Notes: generated by a model not told the origin, from the sequence alone. Shown: positions 34,220-43,482, numbered from the stretch's first letter. The stretch is 64,000 nucleotides of DNA from Kordia sp. TARA_039_SRF (GCA_006383075.2 SMNH02000009.1:62001-126000); one strand, 5' to 3'. Numbers and translations are program-made.

Positions 34220-36346
34220 ATGACCTTACTTCACTACATACAATCACAATTGTCTTTGCCAGAACGAAGCATTTTAAAAACCGTTGAATTGCTCAATGAA
34301 GATTGTACCATTCCTTTTATAGCACGCTATCGAAAAGAAATGACAGGAAATTTGGATGAAGTGCAAATTGGTCAAATTGTCAAACTGAAAACTGCCTTTG
34401 AAGAGCTCGAAAAACGACGCGAAGCCATTTTAAAAGCCATTACTGAGCAAGATGCCTTAACGCCACAATTACAAGAAAAAATCGCGAAAGCGAAAACCTT
34501 AACTGCGTTGGAAGATTTGTATTTGCCGTTCAAAAAGAAACGCAAAACCAAAGCTTCTGTAGCTCGAGAAAACGGCTTGGAACCATTGGCAAAAATCATC
34601 ATGAAACAACAACACCAAGATGTGGAACATGCTGCGCAACGTTTTGTAAAAGGTGAGGTGGAATCTATTGAAAAAGCGCTAGAAGGCGCGCGTTATATTA
34701 TTGCGGAGTGGATTAACGAAAACGAATACGTTCGAAACAAAATAAGACGTCTCTATCAACGAAAAGCTACGATTGCTACCAAAGTAGTCAAAACCAAAAA
34801 AGACGACGATACAGCGCAAAAATACAAGCAATATTTTGACTGGAGCGAATCGCTTCACCGAACGCCTTCACATCGATTGCTGGCAATGCTTCGCGCAGAA
34901 AAAGAAGGTTTTATCAAACTAAAAATTGAAGTTGACAAAGAAGAAGCATTGGACATTATTGACAGAATGATTATCAAAACCGATGTTACTTCTTGTACTG
35001 ATCAAATTTTTATCGCTATTGCAGATGCGTACAAGCGTTTGTTGTCGCCAGCCATTGTCAACGAAGTCTTGAACGAAGCCAAAGCCAAAGCCGATGCAAC
35101 GGCAATTTCAGTCTTTGCAGATAATTTAAAACAATTGTTATTGGGCGCGCCGTTGGGACAAAAACGTGTATTGGCAATCGATCCTGGATTTGCTTCAGGT
35201 TGTAAAGTAGTGTGTTTGGACGAACAAGGCGATTTGTTACATAATGAAAATATTTATCCGCATCCGCCGCAGCGAGAAACAGCTCAGGCTGGAAAAAAAA
35301 TTCGTTCGTTGGTTAATGCGTATAAAATTCAGGCGATTGCGATTGGTAATGGAACCGCTTCACGCGAAACGGAATTCTTTGTGAAGAAGATTCAATTTGA
35401 TCGCGATTTGCAAGTATTTGTGGTCAATGAAGCTGGCGCATCGGTGTACTCGGCCTCTAAAATTGCTCGTGCCGAATTTCCGAATTACGATGTTACAGTC
35501 CGTGGAGCCGTTTCTATTGGAAGGCGATTGAAAGATCCGTTGGCAGAACTCGTAAAAATTGATCCGAAAGCAATTGGCGTGGGACAATACCAACACGATG
35601 TTGATCAAAGCAAATTAAAAGAAGAATTAGACACGGTTGTGATGAGTTGTGTAAATGCAGTTGGTGTCAATGTAAATACAGCAAGCAGCGCGTTGTTGAG
35701 TTACGTATCTGGCATTGGTGTGAATTTGGCAGAAAATATTGTGAATTATCGTTCTGAACATGGAAAAATTGCGTCGCGTCGTAGTTTGAAAGACGTTCCA
35801 CGTTTAGGTCCAAAAGCGTTTCAGCAAGCCGCGGCATTTTTACGAATTACAGATGGTAAACATCCGTTGGACAATTCTACCGTGCATCCTGAAAGTTATC
35901 ATATTGTAGAAAAAATGGCGAAAGACGTAAAGCTTTCCGTTGACGAATTGATTGGAAACAAAGCAGTTTTACACAACATAAAACTAGAAAAATATTGCAC
36001 AGAAAGCATCGGATTGCCTACCTTAAACGACATCATAAAAGAACTTGAAAAACCAGGTATTGATCCGCGAAAAGCTGCTAAACTTTTTGAATTTGACCCA
36101 AATGTAAAAACCATTGCAGATGTCAAAGTTGGAATGTCTCTGCCTGGAATTGTCAACAACATCACCAATTTTGGTTGTTTTGTAGATATTGGCATCAAAG
36201 AAAGCGGTTTGGTACACATTTCCAAGTTGGCAAACGAATTTATCAGCGATGTTAATTCCGTTGTCAAACTGCACCAACATGTGGTGGTAAAAGTCGTTGA
36301 GGTAGATGAAGCTAGAAAGCGAATTCAGTTGTCAATGATAGACTAA
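34220..36346 (+). CDS. tex: Tex-family RNA-binding transcription accessory protein
   Basis: The 708-residue protein has the full Tex layout. The N-terminal helical domain includes IPFIARYRKEMTGNLDE and LEDLYLPFKKKRKTKA. The YqgF/RNase H-like domain starts near 316 (VLAIDPGFASGCKVVCLD). Helix-hairpin-helix motifs (LLSYVSGIGVNLAENIV, DVPRLGPKAFQQAAAFLRI) precede a C-terminal S1 RNA-binding domain (about 635-705: GIVNNITNFGCFVDIGIKES). It is related to eukaryotic Spt6 and associates with transcription and RNA metabolism in the cytoplasm. It is monocistronic, facing a convergent gene. Confidence 0.95.
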   Translation: MTLLHYIQSQLSLPERSILKTVELLNEDCTIPFIARYRKEMTGNLDEVQIGQIVKLKTAFEELEKRREAILKAITEQDALTPQLQEKIAKAKTLTALEDLYLPFKKKRKTKASVARENGLEPLAKIIMKQQHQDVEHAAQRFVKGEVESIEKALEGARYIIAEWINENEYVRNKIRRLYQRKATIATKVVKTKKDDDTAQKYKQYFDWSESLHRTPSHRLLAMLRAEKEGFIKLKIEVDKEEALDIIDRMIIKTDVTSCTDQIFIAIADAYKRLLSPAIVNEVLNEAKAKADATAISVFADNLKQLLLGAPLGQKRVLAIDPGFASGCKVVCLDEQGDLLHNENIYPHPPQRETAQAGKKIRSLVNAYKIQAIAIGNGTASRETEFFVKKIQFDRDLQVFVVNEAGASVYSASKIARAEFPNYDVTVRGAVSIGRRLKDPLAELVKIDPKAIGVGQYQHDVDQSKLKEELDTVVMSCVNAVGVNVNTASSALLSYVSGIGVNLAENIVNYRSEHGKIASRRSLKDVPRLGPKAFQQAAAFLRITDGKHPLDNSTVHPESYHIVEKMAKDVKLSVDELIGNKAVLHNIKLEKYCTESIGLPTLNDIIKELEKPGIDPRKAAKLFEFDPNVKTIADVKVGMSLPGIVNNITNFGCFVDIGIKESGLVHISKLANEFISDVNSVVKLHQHVVVKVVEVDEARKRIQLSMID

Positions 36347-36384
36347 ACGAATAATTTTTAGCAAGCTTTTAGCAAGCAAAAATA

Positions 36385-37101
36385 CTATTGATTTATATCC
36401 TTTCGTTTTATAATCATGAATTGTTTAAGTGCCTTATATTCAACTTCTTGTTCCCAAGTGCCGGCATAGTTTTTTAGAAGTTCCATTCCATCATCCCATT
36501 GTTCATTATTAAGCGTACATTCAATAGCAAGTTGCGCTGAATTTTGTTTGCTTACGTACAATTTCAAAGAATTCATTTCTTGACTCAAAGGAGCTGATTT
36601 TAAACCTTCTTTCAATAAATTGAATAAAGTATCTTCCTTTGGAGCTTCTATCCATTCTCCTTGACATACAGATTTACTTGTATATACCTCCCAATCTTCT
36701 GCCTTTGCGTGAAAAGAATAATTAGGAACAACGTCTGTAGTAAGAGTCTTTGTCAGTGTTTCAAAAAAGTCATGAATATATTCTTCCGTCAGCATAGCGA
36801 CTTTAGTTTCAACAGAATCGCCTAAACCTGTTAAATACGTTACAATTCCATCTGGAAAATGTGTTGGATGAATGGTAATTACCATCATAGGAAGCATCAT
36901 AGGATGATAATCGCCAGGCATTGGTGCTGTAGCAATTTCTATTTCATCATTGACTTCCAAAGCAGCGTATTTACTAGAAAAAGCAACTGAGTGTCCTAGT
37001 GCTTCTAATTGTGTTTTTAAGTGAGTTAATAAAAAAGCATTTACATTTATCTCTTCTTGTTTCGCTTTCTTTTTAGGTTTTAAAAAATCAAAAAATCCCA
37101 T
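36385..37101 (-). CDS. Uncharacterised cytoplasmic protein (DUF6348-like)
   Basis: The 238-residue protein has no signal peptide and a very basic start (MGFFDFLKPKKKAKQEE). The body is mixed alpha/beta with FLLTHLKTQLEALGHSV, a Met/Pro-rich strand (MPGDYHPMMLPMMVITIHP) and VTYLTGLGDSVETKVAML. It is probably the family I know as DUF6348, which has no known function; I am not certain of that match. It ends close to the convergent tex stop. Upstream lies a decayed gene remnant (37135-37288) on the same strand. Confidence 0.65.
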   Translation of the reverse strand: MGFFDFLKPKKKAKQEEINVNAFLLTHLKTQLEALGHSVAFSSKYAALEVNDEIEIATAPMPGDYHPMMLPMMVITIHPTHFPDGIVTYLTGLGDSVETKVAMLTEEYIHDFFETLTKTLTTDVVPNYSFHAKAEDWEVYTSKSVCQGEWIEAPKEDTLFNLLKEGLKSAPLSQEMNSLKLYVSKQNSAQLAIECTLNNEQWDDGMELLKNYAGTWEQEVEYKALKQFMIIKRKDINQ

Positions 37102-37134
37102 GTAATTTATATGTAATTTTGTTTTATGAACTAT

Positions 37135-37288
37135 TTATGAAAGTTGCTTTTTAACGTCTTCAAGCAATCTTATTCCTTTTTCTTGCAAGTCTGCCTTTTA
37201 CTTCAGACCAATTTCCAGAGTTGATAAAACACAGATGTTCAGCATCTATGTTTACGTAGCCGCATTTGTATGTAAGCTATTCTTTCAT
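37135..37288 (-). pseudogene. Remnant of a small gene (one stop, one frameshift)
   Basis: On the minus strand a frame reading MKE, stop, LTYKCGYVNIDAEHLCFI then NSGNWSEVK continues, after removal of one G, as ADLQEKGIRLLEDVKKQLS and a stop at 37135. Both halves look like real soluble protein with natural codon use. They join at a single-base shift, which points to a decayed gene of about 50 residues. The original function is unknown. Confidence 0.45.
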
Positions 37289-37312
37289 TTTATAATCTTA
37301 AAAAAGAATGAC

Positions 37313-37831
37313 CTATTTCACCTGAAACGTATCAAAAATCTTTCGTGCAGTGGTTATATAGTCGTCAAAATTATCAACCGTACAAGTTAGCGTCAGTACA
37401 TACGCAGTTTCGTTGATAACATAATAACGCTGTTCAAACTGTAAGTTAAAACCACTTTGTTTGCCTACATATACCAAACGGTGATAGGGTATTTTACCAT
37501 TGGTAATTCGCTCACTTTGGGTAATTTTTCCACCTTTTAACATGCTTTTAATTTGCTGCTCAGAAAGTTTGGTATACGAATCAAGATTTAAGTTGTATCC
37601 TTTTAAATCTTGAACAACTACATTAATATTTTCACTAAAAGTATCGTCTGCGGAAGTTGCAGGTGCGTACAAAATCAAATCAACGCCAACATTGTTTGAA
37701 GTTTCTGATTTCCATTCGGAAGGATATTGTATTGAAAAATTGTCTAATTTCTTTGTTTTCCAAGATTTTTGAGCGTTTACAGTTACATTCACAAATGCAA
37801 CTAGGAGTATAAAAAGTGTTATTTTTTTCAT
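37313..37831 (-). CDS. Secreted PsbP/DcrB-like protein
   Basis: The ATG at 37831 gives 172 residues with signal peptide MKKITLFILLVAFVNVTVNAQ; the upstream in-frame start at 37894 would bury it and overlap the tatA terminator. The mature domain begins KLDNFSIQYPSEWK, with LKGYNLNLDSYTKLSEQQIK, a strand pair YHRLVYVGKQSGFNLQFEQRY (conserved in pieces) and VLTLTCTVDNFDDY at the end. This pattern is typical of PsbP/DcrB-like periplasmic proteins. Its role is unknown. It stands between the small gene remnant and tatA. Confidence 0.7.
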   Translation of the reverse strand: MKKITLFILLVAFVNVTVNAQKSWKTKKLDNFSIQYPSEWKSETSNNVGVDLILYAPATSADDTFSENINVVVQDLKGYNLNLDSYTKLSEQQIKSMLKGGKITQSERITNGKIPYHRLVYVGKQSGFNLQFEQRYYVINETAYVLTLTCTVDNFDDYITTARKIFDTFQVK

Positions 37832-37882
37832 GTATGTAAATTTTGTCGATTGCTTAAAACTACTTCTTTCTGAGGTATAAAC

Positions 37883-37912
37883 AAAAAAATCCACGCTATT
37901 GTGGCGTGGATT
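37883..37912 (-). terminator. Rho-independent terminator of tatA
   Basis: On the minus strand AATCCACGC, loop, GCGTGGATT is followed by T-rich sequence. It begins 27 bp after the tatA stop at 37939. Confidence 0.85.
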
Positions 37913-37938
37913 CAGTATTTTTTATATCAAATAGAAAA

Positions 37939-38127
37939 CTATTCTTTCTCTACTTTCTTTGTATCGTCGTCTCCTTTGGTGGCGTCTTTAAACTCTTTAA
38001 TTCCGCTACCTAAGCCGCGCATTAATTCTGGAATCTTTCTTCCACCGAATAATAGCAATACAACAACTACAATTAAAATAATTGAATATCCTCCAGGAAT
38101 GGCTAAAAACATATGTAATGACATCAT
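37939..38127 (-). CDS. tatA: Sec-independent translocase subunit TatA/TatE
   Basis: The 62-residue protein has one N-terminal transmembrane helix ([16 protein letters not shown]), the hinge [20 protein letters not shown], an amphipathic helix and an acidic/basic tail ([12 protein letters not shown]). This is the canonical TatA/B/E layout. The short amphipathic helix and the F-G hinge favour TatA/E. It oligomerises to form the Tat pore that exports folded proteins. No tatC is adjacent. A TACCTTTG box lies at 38148-38155 upstream. Confidence 0.93.
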   Translation of the reverse strand: MMSLHMFLAIPGGYSIILIVVVVLLLFGGRKIPELMRGLGSGIKEFKDATKGDDDTKKVEKE

Positions 38128-38147
38128 AATGATTCGTATTTAAGTTA

Positions 38148-38155
38148 CAAAGGTA
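38148..38155 (-). promoter_or_regulatory. Candidate -7 box of tatA (TACCTTTG)
   Basis: This matches TAnnTTTG on the minus strand, 20 bp before the tatA start. No -33 TTG is found at the normal distance. Confidence 0.45.
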
Positions 38156-38232
38156 AAAATAAATAGATACCTATCGCTACAGAAGCACAAAAAAAACACT
38201 TTCATACGCTATAAACCTACTATTTTTATTTT

Positions 38233-38240
38233 TAAGTTTG
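38233..38240 (+). promoter_or_regulatory. Candidate -7 box of the M23 peptidase gene (TAAGTTTG)
   Basis: TAAGTTTG ends 5 bp before the ATG at 38246, so the transcript may be leaderless or nearly so. The -33 element is not evident. Confidence 0.4.
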
Positions 38241-38245
38241 TATCC

Positions 38246-39118
38246 ATGGCAAAAGACAAACAAAAAAGGCAGCGACTCAAAAAGAAACTTTTGCACAAGT
38301 ATCGGCTAGTCATTTTAAATGAAGATACGTTTGAAGAACGTATTTCTTTTAAACTCACACGGTTAAATGTATTTGTATTGGTTGCTTTTTCGGCAATATT
38401 GCTCATTGTATTAACAACGTTTTTAATTGCGTTTACCTCTTTGCGAGAATACATTCCTGGCTATTCGTCAACTGCATTAAAGCAGAAAGCAATTAATTTG
38501 AATGAAAAAATTGACTCGTTAGAGCAAATTGTGCGTCGCGATTCTGTGTATTTACATTCTATTCGAAATGTCCTTACGGGAGAAATAAAAAGCGAAAGCA
38601 TTAACAAAGATTCATTGTACAAATCGTTTGAATTCGATCCTGAGCAAGTCAATCTGGCACCTAATAAGCAAGATTCGCTACTGCGTGAAGAAGTTGCGCA
38701 AGAAGACAAATACAACTTATTTGAAACTGCTACAGCTAAGGTCAATTTTAAGCTTTTTCCGCCTGTAAAAGGAGACATCACACAAAAATACAATCCGAAA
38801 GAAAAACACTTTGCCGTAGATGTAGTCGTACCCAAAGATACACCTGTAAAAGCCACGGCTGACGGAATGGTCATTTTTTCCGAATGGACAGCCGCCACAG
38901 GATATGTCATCATCATTGAACATCCAAACAACTTAATATCGGTGTACAAACACAATGCATCTCTGACAAAACGACAAGGTGAATTGGTTACCGCAGGCGA
39001 AGTAATTGCACGAGTAGGAAATACGGGAGAATTAACCACAGGACCGCATTTACACTTCGAATTGTGGAGCGAAGGATATTCTATTGACCCAGAATCGTTT
39101 ATCGATTTTACACTATAA
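38246..39118 (+). CDS. M23-family peptidoglycan endopeptidase, membrane-anchored
   Basis: The 290-residue protein has a basic cytoplasmic N-terminus (MAKDKQKRQRLKKKLL) and one transmembrane helix (about 51-75). A coiled-coil linker and a C-terminal LytM/M23 domain follow. Zinc ligands are visible: H188 and D192 in HFAVD, and H268-x-H270 in HLHFELW; the domain includes GNTGELTTGPHLHF. It should cut peptide cross-links of murein in the periplasm, unless it acts mainly as an activator. The GH3 gene follows after 37 bp and may be co-transcribed. Confidence 0.92.
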   Translation: MAKDKQKRQRLKKKLLHKYRLVILNEDTFEERISFKLTRLNVFVLVAFSAILLIVLTTFLIAFTSLREYIPGYSSTALKQKAINLNEKIDSLEQIVRRDSVYLHSIRNVLTGEIKSESINKDSLYKSFEFDPEQVNLAPNKQDSLLREEVAQEDKYNLFETATAKVNFKLFPPVKGDITQKYNPKEKHFAVDVVVPKDTPVKATADGMVIFSEWTAATGYVIIIEHPNNLISVYKHNASLTKRQGELVTAGEVIARVGNTGELTTGPHLHFELWSEGYSIDPESFIDFTL

Positions 39119-39155
39119 AAATGCATAGCTGAATTACGCAAAAAAGTACACACAC

Positions 39156-40655
39156 ATGAAATCAATCAAAGCTCTTTTAGCGAAACCTTTTGCAAAGTAC
39201 ATTCAACGAAAAGTGTCAAAATGGGCAAACAATCCTGTGCAAACACAGGAAAAAGTTTTTCAAAAACTCATCAAAGACGCAGCGCATACAGCTTTTGGAA
39301 ACGACCATGATTTTGCAAGCATTCATTCGCATGCCGATTTTGTAAAACGTGTTCCTATTCGCGATTATGAAGCTTTGCGTCCGTATGTAGATAGAGTTGT
39401 AGCGGGCGAAAAAGATATTCTCTGGAAAGGACAACCGTTATACTTTGCCAAAACATCAGGAACAACTTCGGGCGCTAAATACATTCCTATCACCAAAGAA
39501 TCTATGCCAACTCATGTAGAAGCCGCTCGGAATGCTATTTTACTCTACATTGCGGAAACAGGAAATACCGATTTTGTAGACGGAAAAATGATTTTTCTAC
39601 AAGGAAGTCCTGAATTGCAAGAAAAAAACGGTGTCAAACTCGGACGACTTTCAGGAATTGTAGCGCATTATGTGCCTGGGTATTTACAAAAAAACCGAAT
39701 GCCAAGCTGGGAAACCAATTGCATTGAAGACTGGGAAACCAAAGTAGAAGCCATTGTGGATGAAACGCTGCATGAAAAAATGGCAATCATTAGCGGAATT
39801 CCGTCGTGGGTACAAATGTATTTTGAGCGGATTGAAGCGCGTACGGGTAAAAAAATTGGCGAGGTTTTTCCGCATTTCAAGCTCTTTATTTATGGTGGTG
39901 TGAATTTTGAACCGTATCGCAACAAATTTGAAAATCTCATTGGTAGAAAAGTAGACAGTATTGAATTATATCCTGCCAGCGAAGGATTTTTTGCCTTTCA
40001 AAACCAGAAAGATGATAAAGGAATGTTGTTGCAGTTAAATTCTGGAATTTTCTATGAATTTATCAAAGCAGACGAGTTTTTTGATGAAAATCCAACACGA
40101 ATCACGATAAAAGAGGTAGCAATCGGCGTGAATTATGTGATGATTATTTCGTCCAACGCGGGACTTTGGGCATACAATATTGGCGACACTGTCGAGTTTA
40201 CCTCTATAAAACCGTATAAAATCATTGTTTCGGGAAGAATCAAACATTTTATTTCGGCATTTGGCGAACATGTGATTGGAAAAGAAGTAGAACAAGCCTT
40301 GCACGATGCGTTACAACAATCGGGAGCAAGCATCAATGAATTTACGGTGGCGCCACAAATCAATCCGATAGAAGGATTACCGTATCATGAGTGGTTTATC
40401 GAATTTGAAAAAGAACCATCAGATTTAGAAAAATTTGCGGAAATTATCGATGCGTCTTTACAACAACAAAACAGTTACTATTTCGATTTAATCGAAGGGA
40501 AAATATTGCAGCGCTTACAAATTACAAAAATCGAAAAAGATGGCTTTCAAAACTATATGAAATCCATTGGAAAATTGGGCGGACAAAATAAAATTCCTAG
40601 ATTGTCAAACGATAGAAAAATAGCGGAATTGCTAACGAAACACAAAAAAGCTTAG
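39156..40655 (+). CDS. GH3-family acyl-adenylating ligase
   Basis: The 499-residue protein has the ATP/AMP-binding motif of the adenylate-forming superfamily, YFAKTSGTTSGAKYIPIT at about residues 98-115. SIELYPASEGFFAFQ and VVTSNAGLWAY-like VMIISSNAGLWAYNIGD follow, then the hinge ISGRIKHFISAFGEHV (here VSGRIKHFISAFGEHV). It belongs to the bacterial branch of the GH3 auxin-responsive family. These enzymes join carboxylic acids to amino acids or other amines through an acyl-adenylate. The bacterial substrate is not known. It lies 37 bp after the M23 peptidase. Confidence 0.88.
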   Translation: MKSIKALLAKPFAKYIQRKVSKWANNPVQTQEKVFQKLIKDAAHTAFGNDHDFASIHSHADFVKRVPIRDYEALRPYVDRVVAGEKDILWKGQPLYFAKTSGTTSGAKYIPITKESMPTHVEAARNAILLYIAETGNTDFVDGKMIFLQGSPELQEKNGVKLGRLSGIVAHYVPGYLQKNRMPSWETNCIEDWETKVEAIVDETLHEKMAIISGIPSWVQMYFERIEARTGKKIGEVFPHFKLFIYGGVNFEPYRNKFENLIGRKVDSIELYPASEGFFAFQNQKDDKGMLLQLNSGIFYEFIKADEFFDENPTRITIKEVAIGVNYVMIISSNAGLWAYNIGDTVEFTSIKPYKIIVSGRIKHFISAFGEHVIGKEVEQALHDALQQSGASINEFTVAPQINPIEGLPYHEWFIEFEKEPSDLEKFAEIIDASLQQQNSYYFDLIEGKILQRLQITKIEKDGFQNYMKSIGKLGGQNKIPRLSNDRKIAELLTKHKKA

Positions 40656-40673
40656 AAATATCAAATTAACTTG

Positions 40674-40681
40674 TATTTTTG
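40674..40681 (+). promoter_or_regulatory. Candidate -7 box (TATTTTTG)
   Basis: This matches TAnnTTTG and ends 16 bp before the ATG at 40698. No TTG is found at the -33 distance. Confidence 0.4.
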
Positions 40682-40697
40682 TGCGGAAAAACTTTTT

Positions 40698-42392
40698 ATG
40701 AGTAACATTAAAGTACACGAAAGAACAAGAGCCCAAGAATCATCAGGAGCCATTGAACGTTTGTATATCACCATGCGCCATTTATTTAATCGCGGATTTT
40801 ACAAGCCAATGGGCGTTTCTGGAGAAACGTTGCGCGAGTCTTTACTATTGTTACGTCCAGAAATCTACGGTTCTGTTGCTGATAAAAAGGCGGAAATCAA
40901 TGGGTTAGCTTATGTGATTGATCGTTTGCCAGTTGGTATTGAAGAATGTCGCTTTATCAACTTAACATCTGATGAAGGATTTAAAAACTCACACTTTAAA
41001 GTCATCATTCCACCAAAAAGACGTAGAAATTGCTACCGAATTGACGAGGAGCAGATGAATATTGAAATCACGCGCGGTCGCTCAGAAATCTACGATATTT
41101 TAACGCATTTGACCTTTTTATTTATCGAATCACACAAAATTAGTGAACGTGTTTTAATCAGTGAAGATGGAGAAACTACGCGCGATTGGGTAAAATTGGC
41201 GCAAGCAGTTGATAAAAAGAAAAAGCTCACACAAGCAGAACGCGAAGTTGCCATTACGCATACCGCAAATATTTTAGGAAGAACTTTTGAAGAAATTTTA
41301 GACGCACACAAAACATTTTCGACTAAAGAAAATCCAGAGCGTTTTTTAAATATCATCTATTGGCTAGGAAAATTGGCTATCAAGGAAGTTACAACGGGTC
41401 AAAAAAGAACTATTACCTTTAGTCCGGTATTGCGTGAGCGTTTGGGACATCATATTCATGGAGAAGTTTGGGCAAACAACATCAAAAAAGTGCTCAAAGA
41501 CCATCAATTATTGCACAGACCTATTCACATTATCAGTGCCAATATGCACAGTGTGATGAACTCTATATTTGCTCCAAAATTGTTGCAAAAACAACTCAAC
41601 ACTACAGATGAGTTTGATATATTTGAAGCGTTGAGCGCTTCTAACAGCAATGCACTTCGAAATAAAGTAGAAAAAGAAGCGTTGAAGAAGGGAATGATGT
41701 ATATCAAAGACGAATCAGGAACCAATATTGACGTGCAAATTTTTGATACCGCTAAAATAGATTTCAGCAAAACCTCGTACACCTGTTGCGCAGAAAGTGA
41801 CGCTGAAAAACCTGTGTTATTTGTGATGGATTATGCCTTTGGCGAACAAGCCTATGAAACCATAGATGAGTTTTTAAAACCATACACGAGCGACGACCAA
41901 ACCCAGAAAGAATACTTGAACGTAGCGTCAATTTCTATTATGGGAAAAGCGGGAATTTTAGAAGGAGGGAAAGGAGATATCATGATTCCATCAGCACATA
42001 TATTTGAAGGAACAGCGGACAACTATCCTTTTAAAAACGAGTTGACCAAAGAAGATTTGGACGGTCATGGATTGCAAGTGTTTGAAGGCTCTATGATTAC
42101 CGTTTTAGGAACTTCTTTACAAAATAAAGACATTTTAAAGTTCTTCCACGATTCTACTTGGAATGTGATTGGACTCGAAATGGAAGGTGCACATTATCAA
42201 AAAGCTGTTCAATCAGCTTCAAAAATACGAAGAAGTATTACAGAAGATGTAAAAGTACGATATGCGTATTATGCTTCTGACAATCCTTTAGAAACAGGAA
42301 GTACATTAGCTTCTGGCGGATTAGGTACCACAGGTGTAAAACCTACCTATTTAATAACAAGAAAAATATTAGAACAACTATTTAACAACTAA
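40698..42392 (+). CDS. DUF6909-like protein, C-terminal half resembling nucleoside phosphorylases
   Basis: The ATG at 40698 gives 564 residues; nine upstream in-frame residues overlap a promoter box and are not used. The N-terminal half is helical (RLYITMRHLFNRGFYKPMGVSGE). The C-terminal part has SISIMGKAGILEGGKGDIMIPSAHIFEG and GLEMEGAHYQKAV, which resemble the phosphorylase/MTA-nucleosidase core (GxxG loop, GD(I)xxP strand, EMEG ribose-binding loop). This suggests nucleoside or nucleotide cleavage, as in AMP nucleosidase. It appears to be a Bacteroidota family (DUF6909) of unestablished function. It just precedes the polysaccharide locus. Confidence 0.7.
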   Translation: MSNIKVHERTRAQESSGAIERLYITMRHLFNRGFYKPMGVSGETLRESLLLLRPEIYGSVADKKAEINGLAYVIDRLPVGIEECRFINLTSDEGFKNSHFKVIIPPKRRRNCYRIDEEQMNIEITRGRSEIYDILTHLTFLFIESHKISERVLISEDGETTRDWVKLAQAVDKKKKLTQAEREVAITHTANILGRTFEEILDAHKTFSTKENPERFLNIIYWLGKLAIKEVTTGQKRTITFSPVLRERLGHHIHGEVWANNIKKVLKDHQLLHRPIHIISANMHSVMNSIFAPKLLQKQLNTTDEFDIFEALSASNSNALRNKVEKEALKKGMMYIKDESGTNIDVQIFDTAKIDFSKTSYTCCAESDAEKPVLFVMDYAFGEQAYETIDEFLKPYTSDDQTQKEYLNVASISIMGKAGILEGGKGDIMIPSAHIFEGTADNYPFKNELTKEDLDGHGLQVFEGSMITVLGTSLQNKDILKFFHDSTWNVIGLEMEGAHYQKAVQSASKIRRSITEDVKVRYAYYASDNPLETGSTLASGGLGTTGVKPTYLITRKILEQLFNN

Positions 42393-42402
42393 TAAGAAGA
42401 AT

Positions 42403-43482
42403 ATGAGCGAAAATATTCAGAATACAGAAAATAACAAACCTGAAAAGTCTACTGAAATAGATTTAGGCGAATTATTTAGAATGATTGGACGCGGATTCAG
42501 TCGTTTGTTCGCGTTTATAAGCAATACCTTTTTAGTTCTTCTCGACTTGTTAATCAAGATGTTGATAATTTTTAGAGAGCATATATTAAAATTCATAATT
42601 GTTGGGGTATTGAGTATTATCGTAGGATGGTTTCTTGATTCTAGAAAACCAACAGTGTATGGGTCTAATATGATTATAAAAATAAATTATGAAAGTGAGC
42701 AGCAATTGTACTCAAACTTACAATATTACAATGGCTTAGTAGAACAATCTGATAGCACCGCGTTAGCTACGACTTTCGATATTACAGAAGATGAGGCAAA
42801 TTCTCTTTTGGGCATATATATTGAGCCTATGACTACCGAATTGCAACTACTAAAACAATATGATCAGTTTATGAAAGATACTGATAGTGTAAACGTAGTA
42901 GGTCAAATCAATTTTGATAAATTCAAAAGAAATGTAGATCCACTCACAGCTAAAACACATCGTATTAGAGTAGCTGCTTTGGAAAAAGGTATCTTCAAAA
43001 AACTAGCAGATAGATTAACATCTCTTGATGTAGAGAATGATTATGTGAAAACACGTAAAAAAGTTCTCTATAAAACGCTCGAAAATGAAGAGGAAGCATT
43101 AAAAAAACGCTTAAAGACAATTGATACACTACGAGATGTGTATAACAAAGCAATACGTAACGAGTCTAAAAAGACAAGTCAGGCGCAAACACAAATTCAA
43201 ATGAGCTCTTCAGTCATTAAAACAAACGAACTGGAATTATTTAATTTAGACCAAGAAATTCTAAGCAGATTGGCTCAGATAGAAAGAGAAAAAGAATTAA
43301 ATAAAAATACAGTAAATATATTGAGTACTTTTTCTGAAGGAGTTGAATTAAGAGATTTTCATGATAAGTATTTATACAAAATTCCATTTGTGACAATTGC
43401 ACTGTTGCTAATTTTTATTCTATTAAGAGAATTAAACAAATACCTAAATAACTACGCAGAAAAAAAACGATTGGATGCCTAA
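42403..43482 (+). CDS. Wzz-like polysaccharide co-polymerase
   Basis: The 359-residue protein has two widely spaced hydrophobic segments (about 62-80, and about 325-343 near the C-terminus, FVTIALLLIFILLREL). A large extracytoplasmic domain with long coiled coil (about 200-310) lies between. This is the topology of chain-length regulators that control Wzy polymerisation. An extra hydrophobic stretch at 34-57 is unusual. No C-terminal kinase domain is present. It opens the surface-glycan locus and overlaps rfbB by 8 bp. Sequence motifs of Wzz are weak, so the call rests on topology and context. Confidence 0.65.
   Translation: MSENIQNTENNKPEKSTEIDLGELFRMIGRGFSRLFAFISNTFLVLLDLLIKMLIIFREHILKFIIVGVLSIIVGWFLDSRKPTVYGSNMIIKINYESEQQLYSNLQYYNGLVEQSDSTALATTFDITEDEANSLLGIYIEPMTTELQLLKQYDQFMKDTDSVNVVGQINFDKFKRNVDPLTAKTHRIRVAALEKGIFKKLADRLTSLDVENDYVKTRKKVLYKTLENEEEALKKRLKTIDTLRDVYNKAIRNESKKTSQAQTQIQMSSSVIKTNELELFNLDQEILSRLAQIEREKELNKNTVNILSTFSEGVELRDFHDKYLYKIPFVTIALLLIFILLRELNKYLNNYAEKKRLDA

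Noticed and set aside
36347-36384. Direct repeat TTTTAGCAAGC twice between tex and the convergent gene as a regulatory element
   Set aside because: It is short and AT-rich, and does not form a stable stem. Most likely it is chance or a weak terminator.
38461-39165. Minus-strand frame of 234 codons opposite the M23 peptidase gene
   Set aside because: It is antisense to a gene with intact metal-binding motifs and encodes Ser/Cys-rich low-quality sequence.
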